A stretch of 29,310 nt of DNA. Origin: an uncultured Collinsella sp. GTDB lineage: Bacteria > Actinomycetota > Coriobacteriia > Coriobacteriales > Coriobacteriaceae. Below the pieces are notes generated by a model that worked only from the letters and a program-made list of their open reading frames with translations, did not search any database and was not told the DNA's origin. Position numbers and translations under genes: made by a program. The stretch is from the NCBI GenBank assembly GCA_900545075.1, contig UQXT01000011.1, positions 1 through 29,310 on the forward strand, read 5' to 3'. Positions 17,106-24,737 of this stretch are shown one piece after another (positions within the stretch are counted from its first letter, which is position 1; every line of letters starts with the position of its first letter).

Positions 17106-17574
17106 CACCATCATCGACGAGACCGTCATCCTACGCTACCTGCTTGACGACGACGAAGTTCTGTCACCGCGCGCCGCCAAGGTCATCGCCACGCGCACCG
17201 CTCGCGTCTATCCCGAGATCATCACGCGCGTCGTGGTCACGCTGCGCGACGTCTATAAGGTTCCCCGCGCTGAGATTGCGACGGCCATGAGAAGGCTGCT
17301 CGATGACGTCATGGTCGACGAGCCCACCGTTGTCGCCCTTGCCGTCAAACTCTTTGGCAAGACCCATATGGACTTTACCGACTGCCTCCTCGCAGCCCGA
17401 ACCGCCATCTACAACGATGATGTCGTGAGCTTTGGCAAGCCCATCATCCAAGGCATGATCGATTACCGCCGCAAGCGCCAAACCGCGGCCGACGCTCGCG
17501 ACCGCGCCGCCGAAGCCCGCAGCCGAAGCACCGACTCCACCATCGACAAACTCCGCCACCGCCCTCGCAGCTAA
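17098..17574 (+). CDS. PIN-domain protein, probable toxin
   Basis: The 158-residue protein fits the PIN fold of VapC-like ribonuclease toxins: an N-terminal IIDETVILRYLLDDDE segment with Asp7, the TLRDVYKVPRAEI helix, and DFTDCLLAARTAI with Asp92/Asp95. By remembered comparison with the family, the usual Glu in the second motif appears to be Arg44 and the fourth acidic position (normally TFDK) is Gly113 in SFGKPI, so the nuclease site may be incomplete. The last 35 residues are a charged tail rich in Arg and Ala that is not part of the fold. It overlaps the antitoxin by eight bases. Function as an RNase toxin is inferred, not certain. Confidence 0.75.
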   Translation: MSSTIIDETVILRYLLDDDEVLSPRAAKVIATRTARVYPEIITRVVVTLRDVYKVPRAEIATAMRRLLDDVMVDEPTVVALAVKLFGKTHMDFTDCLLAARTAIYNDDVVSFGKPIIQGMIDYRRKRQTAADARDRAAEARSRSTDSTIDKLRHRPRS

Positions 17575-17588
17575 CCCCATCCCCTCCT

Positions 17589-17657
17589 AAGTTGCGGTGA
17601 AATACGGACTGTTTCATGCCTTTAAAGGCCTCAACAGTCCGTATTTCACCGCAACTT
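17589..17657. repeat. Palindromic repeat, copy A (25-bp arms)
   Basis: Perfect 25-bp inverted arms (17589-17613 and 17633-17657), each containing GTTGCGGTGAAATACGGACT or its complement, enclose a 19-base loop that itself contains the palindrome GCCTTTAAAGGC. It lies between two convergent genes, 14 bases after the PIN gene stop and 27 bases beyond the end of the AbiEi-like gene. No U tract follows on either side. The same core recurs in copy B at 18872-18938. Confidence 0.95.
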
Positions 17658-17684
17658 ATTGAAGGTGGACCGCGAACGATTTCG

Positions 17685-18686
17685 CTATCGGGAGTCGGCG
17701 TAGGGTTTTATTGTCGGAATGCTGTAACCGCGCATCATGGCACCGAACGATTCTACGTCGTAGGTGTCCGAGAGTTTGAAATGAATGATGTTGTGGCCCA
17801 TGGCGCGAAGGTTCGCGTCGCGTATGAGGGCCGCTCGATACGTTTTTGCCGCCGCCCGCTCTGGATCATTTTGAGCCTCGTCTTCAAACTTGCCTAGCCC
17901 ATGCAGCTCTGCCAGCGTCCATGAGCCGTCTGGCATCTGCCAGCCATAATCTGCTAGATAATAGCCAGCGTTTCCCGGTCGCGTTATCTCAACTTGAAGC
18001 TCAGGCGCGGCAACCCCAGCGAGAATCATCGCTGCTCTCGCCTCGGACTCGCCGCCGTTGTCTGACCTGCCATCCATATAATCAAATACGTCAAAAGCAC
18101 GCGCGATGCCATGCAGCCCTCGACAATTTGCCTGCGCATATGCTCGCAGCTCTTCGCGTTCGACATCGTACTCACGGGCCAAGCCATCGACATAGCCCAG
18201 CGCATAACGAAAGGCGCTCGTTCGAGCGATATCAACAACCGTTCGATACGGATCCGTCAGCGTAAACAGACCAAGCCGCCACACTTCGCCCGGGCGCCAG
18301 CGCTTGTATTCAACGAACTCATACGTATCACGCCTTGTAGACCGTGGCAGCAGCACTTGCACTTTATCCAGAAGCGTATACGCCGAGCCGATGCCGTAGA
18401 GCAGCGCTGCTGTCGCTCCGCAAAACACAGCATCCGGTTCAACGACCGCAATAGCGGATGCCAGCTGAAAGATACGATCTTCAACCCCAAGATTATTCCA
18501 ATAGACCGGATCCGCATACACATGGTTGTAAAGACGAAGCATGAGCTCTTCCTGCATAAGCTCGCGCGCACGGCGTTCATCCCAAGGATCAATTGTTATA
18601 AGCAGCTGTCCATCTTGATGAATTCCAACGGCCGAGAATAGCATCCTTGCATAGGACTGCGGAAAATGTTTGCCTTTATCGAGCAT
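17685..18686 (-). CDS. AbiEi-like protein with possible nuclease C-terminus
   Basis: The protein has about 333 residues and no close relative that I can name. The middle (a GSAYTLLDKVQVLLP stretch, then TLTDPYRTVVDIAR) resembles AbiEi-family proteins, in which a SxxTAxxLYG-like helix, a VLLPR strand and an RTVVD motif recur. The last third has GGESEARAAMILAG, then YYLADYGW, then LAELHGLGKFEDE and a C-terminal HNIIHFKLSD, a pattern like DUF559/PD-(D/E)XK-type domains (acid in the helix, Asp, then ExxGxxK). A DNA-binding or nuclease role is inferred only. The start is uncertain: ATG 18686 has GGGG six bases upstream; starts at 18695, 18704 or GTG 18707 have poorer sites. The gene is enclosed by palindromes A and B and has no evident partner gene. 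Confidence 0.65.
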   Translation of the reverse strand: MLDKGKHFPQSYARMLFSAVGIHQDGQLLITIDPWDERRARELMQEELMLRLYNHVYADPVYWNNLGVEDRIFQLASAIAVVEPDAVFCGATAALLYGIGSAYTLLDKVQVLLPRSTRRDTYEFVEYKRWRPGEVWRLGLFTLTDPYRTVVDIARTSAFRYALGYVDGLAREYDVEREELRAYAQANCRGLHGIARAFDVFDYMDGRSDNGGESEARAAMILAGVAAPELQVEITRPGNAGYYLADYGWQMPDGSWTLAELHGLGKFEDEAQNDPERAAAKTYRAALIRDANLRAMGHNIIHFKLSDTYDVESFGAMMRGYSIPTIKPYADSR

Positions 18687-18871
18687 GGCCAACCCCATAA
18701 CCATCACGGCGGAGAGAATACCATTACGCTATCGCATGCTTCCGTCCGCAGGCCTTGCCAAAAGCTGACCAAAAGCTTGACGTCGCAGGTCAGAGCTTCA
18801 AAAAATATTTCCACTCTCGGTAGACGGTCGCTACGATCCTCCCAACGGCATCAAAATCCAACCTTACAAAT
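18687..18871. other. Intergenic stretch upstream of the AbiEi-like gene
   Basis: No gene or convincing promoter is seen here. It lies inside the segment bounded by the 36-bp inverted repeats and must carry the promoter of the AbiEi-like gene if that gene has its own. Confidence 0.4.
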
Positions 18872-18938
18872 AGTTGCGGTGAAATACGGACTACATGGGC
18901 CATAAAAGCCGAAAAACAGTCCGTATTTCACCGCAACT
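18872..18938. repeat. Palindromic repeat, copy B (21-bp arms)
   Basis: Perfect 21-bp arms (18872-18892 and 18918-18938) with the same core as copy A enclose a 25-base loop holding a small GGC/GCC hairpin. The outer arm plus flank (18914-18949) is an exact 36-bp reverse complement of 17579-17614 at copy A. Copies A and B therefore bound a segment of about 1.37 kb in inverted orientation. Confidence 0.95.
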
Positions 18939-18970
18939 TAGGAGGGGATGTGGGGTCCCCGGCATGTATA

Positions 18971-19008
18971 TGAAAACGGCTCTGGCACCAAATGGAACCA
19001 GAGCCGTT
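18971..19008 (-). terminator. Intrinsic terminator of the tRNA unit
   Basis: On the minus strand an 11-bp perfect stem (AACGGCTCTGG with CCAGAGCCGTT, loop 12 bases) lies 12 bases after the tRNA-Gly 3' end and runs into a short T tract (GTTTTCA). It should end the two-tRNA transcript. Confidence 0.8.
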
Positions 19009-19020
19009 AAAGATATCCTA

Positions 19021-19094
19021 TGGAGCGGGCGACGGGAATCGAACCCGCGTCATCAGCTTGGAAGGCTGGGGTTCTACCATTGAACTACGCCCGC
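19021..19094 (-). tRNA. tRNA-Gly (TCC)
   Basis: The 74-base gene folds as a cloverleaf: acceptor GCGGGCG/CGCCCGC, anticodon stem CCAGC/GCTGA-side with loop CTTCCAA giving anticodon TCC, T arm CGGGTTCGATTCCCG, and an encoded 3' TCCA. It lies six bases after tRNA-Pro, in the same transcript. Confidence 0.97.
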
Positions 19095-19100
19095 AAGATA

Positions 19101-19177
19101 TGGTCGGGACGACAGGATTTGAACCTGCGACATCCTGCTCCCAAAGCAGGCGCGCTACCAAACTGCGCCACGTCCCG
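19101..19177 (-). tRNA. tRNA-Pro (TGG)
   Basis: The 77-base gene has acceptor CGGGACG/CGTCCCG, anticodon stem CCTGC/GCAGG around TTTGGGA (anticodon TGG), T arm GCAGGTTCAAATCCTGT, and an encoded 3' ACCA. It is the first gene of the two-tRNA unit, about 45 bases downstream of the likely transcription start. Confidence 0.97.
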
Positions 19178-19228
19178 AAGGTGTTGAGCAGCTAAGGCAT
19201 AAACCTTGCGTGTCCCAAAGCGAAGGAA

Positions 19229-19257
19229 ATTATAGGGGAGACTCCCCGCCTGTGCAA
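19229..19257 (-). promoter_or_regulatory. Promoter of the tRNA-Pro/tRNA-Gly unit
   Basis: TTGCAC (19257-19252) and a perfect TATAAT (19234-19229) are separated by exactly 17 bases, a near-consensus vegetative promoter. The spacer holds a 13-base palindrome, GGGGAGTCTCCCC, directly against the -10. It begins 11 bases after the brnQ stop, so the tRNAs have their own start. Confidence 0.85.
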
Positions 19258-19268
19258 GCATTGATGCC

Positions 19269-20627
19269 TTAGCTCCTCGAATGTGCAACAAAACGACTAT
19301 GGAGCAGGCCGATCACAAAGGCAACCACGGCAACCGGCGCCCACGCGGCACCGATATCCGCCAGCGGCAGCACATCAAACGGCAGCCACGCGCCCGCAAA
19401 GAACGCATCGCGGACCGAGGTGATCACGCTCTGCACGGCAACCACACCGCCGACCCAGACCCACACCTGCGGATGAGCGTCGCAAAAGCCGTGTACCAAA
19501 CCCATGAGAACCAGCACGATGGCGACGGGATACAGAGCATTGAGCATAGGAACCGAGAACATAAGGATTACGTCGAGGCCCACGTTGGAGAGCACGCACG
19601 AAAACGCCGCGAACACAAAGGCGAGAACCGCAAAGGGACGGCGCATGGCCTCCTCGGAAGCCTCCGCTCCCCCTTCAACCACATACGTCTCGCAGAAGTA
19701 ACGCGAGCAGCAGCTGATGAGGCCGATGCACACGTTCATGCAGGCGAGGAAAAAGATCGCAAAGACCACGACCGTGCCGACAAGGCCAAAGTGCATGGAG
19801 GCAGAGCGGGCAAGGATGGCGGCGCCATTGGTGGCATCGGGCATAACCGTGCCGAGCTGCATGCCGGCAAGCGCCAGGCCACAGTAGATGATGGCCATGA
19901 GCACGCCGGCGATCACACCGGAGCGCGAGATCTCAAAGGCCACGCGCTTATCGTCGGTAACGCCCAGCTCATGGATGGTCTCGGCGATGATAATGCCAAA
20001 GGCGAGCGACGCGAGCAAGTCCATGGTCTGGTAGCCGGTCAAAAAGCCCTGCACGGCAGCACCGGCATTGTAGGGAGCCTGCGGCGCGGCAGCGGGACCC
20101 AGCGGCGAGATCACGGCAGCGCCCACGACCAGCACGATGAGCACGATGAGCGCGGGGCCCGTAATACGACCGAGCACGCGTGTGATAACGCCCGGGCGCA
20201 GCGTGAGTGCAAACGCGACGACAAAGAAACCGACGGCAAACACCAGGCGAGCCGTGCCAAGCGAGACGCCCTGAGGCAGCAAGGGCACCAGCATCTCGAA
20301 GGCCGTGGAGCTCGTACGCGGAATGGCCAGGCACGGGCCGATAGCCAGATACACCGCCGCAACAAAGAACTCACCAAACTTGGGGTGCACGCGGCCGGCA
20401 AGCTCGCGCGCCGTGCCGGCGAGCGCGACGGCGATAAATCCCATAACAGGCAGACCGATAGCGGCAATCAAAAAGCCGATCATGGCAAGCGGCGTGGCTG
20501 TACCGGCCTGAAGTGCCAGCAACGGCGGAATGATGAGGTTGCCGGCGCCAAAGAGCATCGAGAACAGGGCGATGCCGACGGTGACGACATGGTCGGAGCG
20601 CAGACCGCGCGGGGCGGATGAGGCCAT
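19269..20627 (-). CDS. brnQ: Branched-chain amino-acid carrier, BrnQ/LIVCS family
   Basis: The 452-residue membrane protein has about 12 hydrophobic segments. The N-terminal VGIALFSMLFGAGNLIIPP segment is the family hallmark, followed by GLPVMGFIAVA and, in the middle, the FLTGYQTMDLLASLAFGIII helix typical of BrnQ. Carriers of this family take up Leu, Ile and Val with Na+ or H+. ATG 20627 is chosen because it is preceded by AAAGGTG and because the 19 extra residues from an upstream start are Cys- and Phe-rich and unlike the family. It is downstream of the terminator of the selenium operon, so probably transcribed separately. No own terminator was seen; its stop lies just upstream of the tRNA promoter. 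Confidence 0.92.
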   Translation of the reverse strand: MASSAPRGLRSDHVVTVGIALFSMLFGAGNLIIPPLLALQAGTATPLAMIGFLIAAIGLPVMGFIAVALAGTARELAGRVHPKFGEFFVAAVYLAIGPCLAIPRTSSTAFEMLVPLLPQGVSLGTARLVFAVGFFVVAFALTLRPGVITRVLGRITGPALIVLIVLVVGAAVISPLGPAAAPQAPYNAGAAVQGFLTGYQTMDLLASLAFGIIIAETIHELGVTDDKRVAFEISRSGVIAGVLMAIIYCGLALAGMQLGTVMPDATNGAAILARSASMHFGLVGTVVVFAIFFLACMNVCIGLISCCSRYFCETYVVEGGAEASEEAMRRPFAVLAFVFAAFSCVLSNVGLDVILMFSVPMLNALYPVAIVLVLMGLVHGFCDAHPQVWVWVGGVVAVQSVITSVRDAFFAGAWLPFDVLPLADIGAAWAPVAVVAFVIGLLHSRFVAHSRS

Positions 20628-20650
20628 AGGCACACCTTTCGGGTCGAAAC

Positions 20651-20681
20651 AAAAACGGGACGGGCAAAAACACCCGTCCCG
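20651..20681 (-). terminator. Intrinsic terminator between the desulfurase gene and brnQ
   Basis: A 9-bp perfect stem (CGGGACGGG/CCCGTCCCG, 8-base loop) is followed by TTTTTGTTT on the minus strand, 24 bases after the desulfurase stop. It ends the long selenium operon. Because the brnQ start is only 24 bases further on, it could also act as an attenuator for brnQ. Confidence 0.85.
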
Positions 20682-20704
20682 CAAGTATAAACGGTCTAGC
20701 AGCT

Positions 20705-21844
20705 TTAGCAGGCTAAATCGCGCAAAGCGTCAATCGCGGTGTCGACTTCCTCGTCCGTGTTGAAATACCCAAACGAGAAGCGAACGACACCTTGGCGCTC
20801 GGTCCCCAGCGCGCGGTGCATGAGCGGAGCGCAATGGGCACCGGGGCGCGTCGCAATCCCCCACCCTTGCATGAGTGCGTCCGAGATCTCGGCCGAATCG
20901 ATATCGGCTACGTTGAGCGACACAATCGCAGAGCGCGTCGGCTGGTCAAAGGCACCGTAGAGTTTAATCCCCGGAATCTTGCGCACACCGGCAAGGAAGC
21001 GATCAGCGAGCGCACGCTCGTGGGCAGCAATCTCCTCGACCCCGCCTTGTGCCTCAATAAAGTCGAGACCTGCGGAAAGTCCCGCGATGCCGTGACCGTT
21101 GAGCGTGCCCGCCTCAAGGCGCGTGGGCCACTCAAGCGGCTGCAGTGCATCGAAGCTGTGCACACCCGTGCCACCCATGGCCCACGGCGCCACGTCAATG
21201 CCCTCCGCAACGGCAAGGCCGCCGGTGCCTTGGGGTCCCATGAGCCCCTTGTGGCCGGTAAAGCACACGACGTCGAGCCCCATGTCCTGCATATCGATAT
21301 GCGCCGTGCCGGCAGACTGCGAGGCATCGACAATCACGAGCGCGCCGGCCGCATGAGCCACAGCCGCCACACGTGCAACATCAACGGAGTTGCCGGTCAC
21401 ATTGGAGGCGTGCGTCACCACCACGGCACGCGTGCCAGGCGTCACCAGCCGCTCGAGCTCGTCGTAGTCGAGCGCGCCGTTCGCGTCGCAGCCCGCATGC
21501 TCAACGGTCACGCCCCGCTCTACCGCCAGGCGGTTGAGCGGACGCAGCACGGAGTTGTGCTCGAGCACCGTTATGACCACGCGGTCGCCGGGACGCACCA
21601 CGCCGTTAATCGCCGTGTTGAGCGCCGCCGTAGAATTGGGCGTAAAACAAACATGGTCCGCCCTCGGGCAGCCCAGCAAGCGCGCAAGCTTGGCACGGCA
21701 AGCATGAATCGTACGAGCGGCATCGAGGGCACCCGACGTGGCGCCGCGCCCGGCATTGCCGAGCGAGCACATCGCCTGCGTCACGGCATCAATGACCGTC
21801 TGCGGCTTGTGCATGGTCGTCGCCGCGTTATCCAGGTAGATCAT
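20705..21844 (-). CDS. Cysteine desulfurase-family PLP enzyme
   Basis: The 379-residue protein is a class V aminotransferase of the cysteine desulfurase/selenocysteine lyase group. The PLP lysine is Lys199 (CFTGHKGLMGPQG), with IVDASQSAG providing the PLP aspartate, and the catalytic cysteine is Cys338 (RPGAHCAPLMH), so the enzyme should release sulfur or selenium from (seleno)cysteine. It most resembles the subfamily long noted next to selD and DUF3343 genes rather than housekeeping IscS. ATG 21844 has GGGAGG seven bases upstream and overlaps the DUF3343 stop (ATGA). It is the last gene of the operon. Supplying selenide to SelD is the inferred role; sulfur transfer is the alternative. Confidence 0.9.
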   Translation of the reverse strand: MIYLDNAATTMHKPQTVIDAVTQAMCSLGNAGRGATSGALDAARTIHACRAKLARLLGCPRADHVCFTPNSTAALNTAINGVVRPGDRVVITVLEHNSVLRPLNRLAVERGVTVEHAGCDANGALDYDELERLVTPGTRAVVVTHASNVTGNSVDVARVAAVAHAAGALVIVDASQSAGTAHIDMQDMGLDVVCFTGHKGLMGPQGTGGLAVAEGIDVAPWAMGGTGVHSFDALQPLEWPTRLEAGTLNGHGIAGLSAGLDFIEAQGGVEEIAAHERALADRFLAGVRKIPGIKLYGAFDQPTRSAIVSLNVADIDSAEISDALMQGWGIATRPGAHCAPLMHRALGTERQGVVRFSFGYFNTDEEVDTAIDALRDLAC

Positions 21845-22092
21845 CGCACGACCTCCCACATATCGATCACGGTAAAGCCCTCGGTGGAAACGCCCGCCGC
21901 GGCAAGCTCGCCGCGCAGCAGTTCCTCATCGGCAGGCAACGCCTTCCACGCCAGACCGCAGCCGGCAGCGACCTCCCCGGGTACGGGAATCGTTCGCCCG
22001 GGAAGGCCGCGAGCGACGCACAGGGACTCGCAACCCATGGCGGCCGCCGTGGTGGGAAACGTGATGACAAGCGCCGGGCGCTTCTCCCTCAT
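21841..22092 (-). CDS. DUF3343 protein, putative Se/S carrier
   Basis: This small protein of 83 residues matches the DUF3343 (putative Se/S carrier-like) family: an N-terminal strand (PALVITFPTT), a helix, then IPVPGEVAAGCGLAW with the conserved Cys45 in the PxPxxxxxxCG context. ATG 22092 with TGGAG upstream is preferred over an in-frame start 15 bases earlier. The stop overlaps the desulfurase start by four bases, so the two are translationally coupled, and the protein could accept the persulfide or perselenide from the desulfurase. The family function has not been proven biochemically as far as I know. Confidence 0.85.
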   Translation of the reverse strand: MREKRPALVITFPTTAAAMGCESLCVARGLPGRTIPVPGEVAAGCGLAWKALPADEELLRGELAAAGVSTEGFTVIDMWEVVR

Positions 22093-22111
22093 GGCAACTC
22101 CAACCAATACG

Positions 22112-22738
22112 CTACGGGCGCACGACGCGCACGGCCTGCTCCATCTTCTCCACGATCACGTACATGTTGGTGACCTCGCCCACCGCAAGCTGGTCTTTAA
22201 TGCCATAGTGGTCGAGGCAGGTGCCACAGGTAAGAATCTCGACACCCTGCTCAGCCAGGCCCTTCAGGTCATCGAGCACCGGCGAGCCCTCGACGGTGAG
22301 CTTGGCACCGCCGTTGTAGAACAGCATGGTCGCGGGCAGCTCCTCCTGCTGCGTCACGGCAAAGATAAACGCCTTCATGAGCTTGTGGCCCAGCTCGTCG
22401 TCGCCACGGCCCATGCAATCGGTGTAGACGGAAATGACGAGTTTGCCCTTGCCGGCGCTGGCGTCGCAGAAGGCAGCGCCATCCTGCTCAGGATCGGCCA
22501 CGGCAACGGCGCCAGAGGTCGCCACGGTCACGTGCCACTCGGCGTCAGAAACCTTCTCGACCGAGGCCGTGCAGCCCTTCTCCTGCGCCATCTTGGAGAT
22601 GTTCATGACGGCAGTCTCGTTATCGACCGAGGTCACCACGGCGCCCTCGCCATCGAGCTGCTTCAGGGCTTTGAGCGTCTTGACGACGGGCAGCGGGCAG
22701 GCATCGCCCATGGCATTGACTTCAATTTTGGTAGACAT
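22112..22738 (-). CDS. yedF: Selenium-metabolism sulfurtransferase-like protein YedF
   Basis: The 208-residue protein has two domains. Residues 1-75 form a TusA/SirA-like domain with the CPxP motif (Cys14, Pro15, Leu16, Pro17 in GDACPLPVVK), and residues ~98-208 form a DsrE-like domain with Cys171 and Cys174 (LTCGTCLDHYG). This architecture is that of YedF proteins, which co-occur with selD in genomes using selenium. ATG 22738 follows AAAGGAAAAG. It lies 60 bases after selD and 19 before the DUF3343 gene. A role in handling reactive selenium or sulfur between the desulfurase and SelD is inferred from context. Confidence 0.92.
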   Translation of the reverse strand: MSTKIEVNAMGDACPLPVVKTLKALKQLDGEGAVVTSVDNETAVMNISKMAQEKGCTASVEKVSDAEWHVTVATSGAVAVADPEQDGAAFCDASAGKGKLVISVYTDCMGRGDDELGHKLMKAFIFAVTQQEELPATMLFYNGGAKLTVEGSPVLDDLKGLAEQGVEILTCGTCLDHYGIKDQLAVGEVTNMYVIVEKMEQAVRVVRP

Positions 22739-22798
22739 AGCTTTTCCTTTCGAAAGAACCGTTCTAGAGAACGGCAGACAGTTACATAAACGTGCGGG

Positions 22799-23848
22799 CT
22801 AGCGAACAACGCGAACGGCAGGACCGCCTGGTACCGGCTCGTACACGCGACCGACGACGGCGGCAATACGTCCTTCGGCATGCAGACGGCGCGCAAGCTC
22901 ATCCACATCGGCAGCAGGTGCCGCGATGAGCAGGCCACCAGACGTCTGCGGATCGTACAGCGCATCCAACATGCCCGGCTCCAGGTCTTCGTCGGCAGCC
23001 ACGCGCGGGCCAAAGAAGTCCTGGTTGCGGTAGGAGCCCGCGGGGATAATGCCCAGACGCGCCATGTCGAGCACCTGGTCAAAGAGCGGCACCGCCCCCG
23101 ACGCAAGCTCAACCTGCACGCCCGAGCCCTCGGCCATCTCGCACGCATGCCCGATCAGACCAAAGCCCGTAATGTCAGTACAGCCGTGAAGCTCGAGTCC
23201 CTCGGCCAGACGAATCGGGGCCTCGTTGAGGGTACGCATCGAGTCAAACACGGCTGCGGCCTCGTCCTGCTCGATGAGCTCGCCCTTAATGGCCGTGGTG
23301 ATGATGCCCGAGCCAACTGCCTTGGTCAGCAGTAACGCATCGCCCACGCGCGCGCCGCTGTTGGCGAGCATGCGGTCGAGCGCGACAAACCCGCTCACGG
23401 ACAGGCCGTACTTGGGCTCGTCGTCGTTGATGGTGTGACCGCCCGCGATGGAGCAACCCGCCTCGACGCACTTGTCGGCGCCGCCCGCCAGAATCTGACC
23501 TGCGACCTCGACGCCCAGGCAACTGGGAATGCACAGCAGGTTCATGGCATGGCTCGGCCGCCCGCCCATGGCGTAGATGTCCGACAGTGAGTTTGCCGCG
23601 GCAATCTGGCCAAACAGAAACGGGTCGTCGACCATCGGCGGAAAGAAGTCGATGGACTGCACGAGCCCCAGGTTCTCCCCTACGCGGAAGACGCTCGCAT
23701 CGTCGGAGGTATCGAACCCCACGAGCAGATTGTCGTTATGCACATTGGGCAAGTCGCCCAGGACCTGGGCGAGGGCTCCGGGAGCCAACTTAGCGGCTCA
23801 ACCGCTCGCAGCCGTCATAGACGTGAGCTTAATCTGATCGTCGGCCAT
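22799..23848 (-). CDS. selD: Selenophosphate synthase, selenocysteine-containing
   Basis: With readthrough of the TGA at 23798-23800 the gene encodes 349 residues. SelD makes selenophosphate from selenide and ATP, the donor for selenocysteine and selenouridine. The in-frame TGA is codon 17 (MTAASGUAAKL), exactly the position of catalytic Cys17 of E. coli SelD, and Lys20 matches the essential lysine. Further on, VGFDTSDDASVF and AANSLSDIYAMGG form the metal/ATP-binding region, and IAGGHTINDDEPKYGLSVSG follows. ATG 23848 has GGAGG upstream; a start after the TGA would remove the active site. As a selenoprotein its synthesis depends on its own product. It is required for FdhF in this same window. 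Confidence 0.96.
23755..23800 (-). promoter_or_regulatory. Selenocysteine codon and likely SECIS of selD
   Basis: After the UGA (23800-23798) a 7-bp perfect hairpin CGCCCAG/CTGGGCG with loop GUC occurs at 23771-23755. Counting the last stem base, the apex reads GGUC, as in bacterial SECIS elements, and lies about 33 bases after the UGA, within the usual range. Confidence 0.7.
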
Positions 23849-23918
23849 CGATACCTCCTCTCATCGGTCAATCATTTTCTCCCAGTATACGCATGAATGC
23901 GAGCCGACGGCGGATGCA

Positions 23919-24683
23919 TTAATTGAGCGCCTGGGCACGAACAGCCGCGCCGATCGCTCCGGCAAAGCGAGCCTGGGGCGAGGTGGTCACCGGCGACCCC
24001 AGCAGCGCTGCCAGCCGCTCCACAACGTAGGCGTTCTCGCACAAGCCGCCGGTCAGGTAGTACGGGGCGCCCGCGGCCTGCCCGGCCATGGTCGCCACGC
24101 GCGAGACCACGCTGTCGATCACGCCACGCGCAATGTTCTCGCGCGGCTCACCGCGACCGATCAGGCTGATAACCTCGCTTTCGGCAAACACCGTGCACAT
24201 GCTGCTGATCTTAGTCGGCTCGCCGGAACGTGCCAGGTCGGCCATCTGCTGCTGGGAAATACCTAGGCGGTCGGCCATGATCTCCAAAAAGCGCCCCGTG
24301 CCGGCGGCGCACTTGTCGTTCATGGCAAACTTGGCCACGCGGCCACTTTTAAGCTGAATGACCTTGGTGTCCTGGCCGCCCACGTCAATCACCGTGCCGT
24401 GATCGCCAAACAGACGCACGGCACCGGCACCATGGCAGGTAATCTCGGTCACGACCTTGTGCGCATAGGGCACGGCGACACGGCCGTAGCCAGTCGCGAC
24501 CACGCGAACATCGTCGCCTGTCACGTCATAGCCGGCCGCTGCCAGTGCCTCGCGCAGCCGCTCGGAAGCATCGACCGAGGAGAACCCGGTTGGCTGCACG
24601 CACGTCCACGCCACCGAACCCTCCCCATCGACCACAGTAGCCTTAGCCGCCGTAGACCCGATATCGATCCCGATCCCTATCAT
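23919..24683 (-). CDS. BadF/HgdC-type activator ATPase
   Basis: The 254-residue protein belongs to the BadF/BadG/BcrA/BcrD ATPases (ASKHA fold), homodimeric activators with one [4Fe-4S] cluster between subunits that use ATP to push low-potential electrons into 2-hydroxyacyl-CoA dehydratases or double-cubane proteins. The phosphate-binding GIDIGSTAAKA is at residues 5-15, VIDVGGQDTKVI at 98-109, and the cluster ligands are Cys125 (NDKCAAGTGRF) and Cys163 (SSMCTVFAESEV), near the 127/166 spacing of HgdC. ATG 24683 has GGGAGAG upstream. It follows two dehydratase-family genes and precedes selD by 70 bases. E. coli YjiL is the closest named relative I recall. Confidence 0.92.
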   Translation of the reverse strand: MIGIGIDIGSTAAKATVVDGEGSVAWTCVQPTGFSSVDASERLREALAAAGYDVTGDDVRVVATGYGRVAVPYAHKVVTEITCHGAGAVRLFGDHGTVIDVGGQDTKVIQLKSGRVAKFAMNDKCAAGTGRFLEIMADRLGISQQQMADLARSGEPTKISSMCTVFAESEVISLIGRGEPRENIARGVIDSVVSRVATMAGQAAGAPYYLTGGLCENAYVVERLAALLGSPVTTSPQARFAGAIGAAVRAQALN

Positions 24684-24737
24684 GGCTCTCTCCCAATCTA
24701 AACATCAAAGGTAGCGGCGCGTTCAGGCGCCTTAGTT

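Noticed and set aside
17589..18938. CRISPR-like repeats
   Set aside because: There are only two palindromic units about 1.3 kb apart, in inverted orientation, with a gene between them and no regular spacers or cas genes.
22799..23788. selD starting at the TTG after the TGA
   Set aside because: This would delete the active-site segment; an ATG with GGAGG lies upstream in frame and the TGA is at the catalytic Cys17 position.
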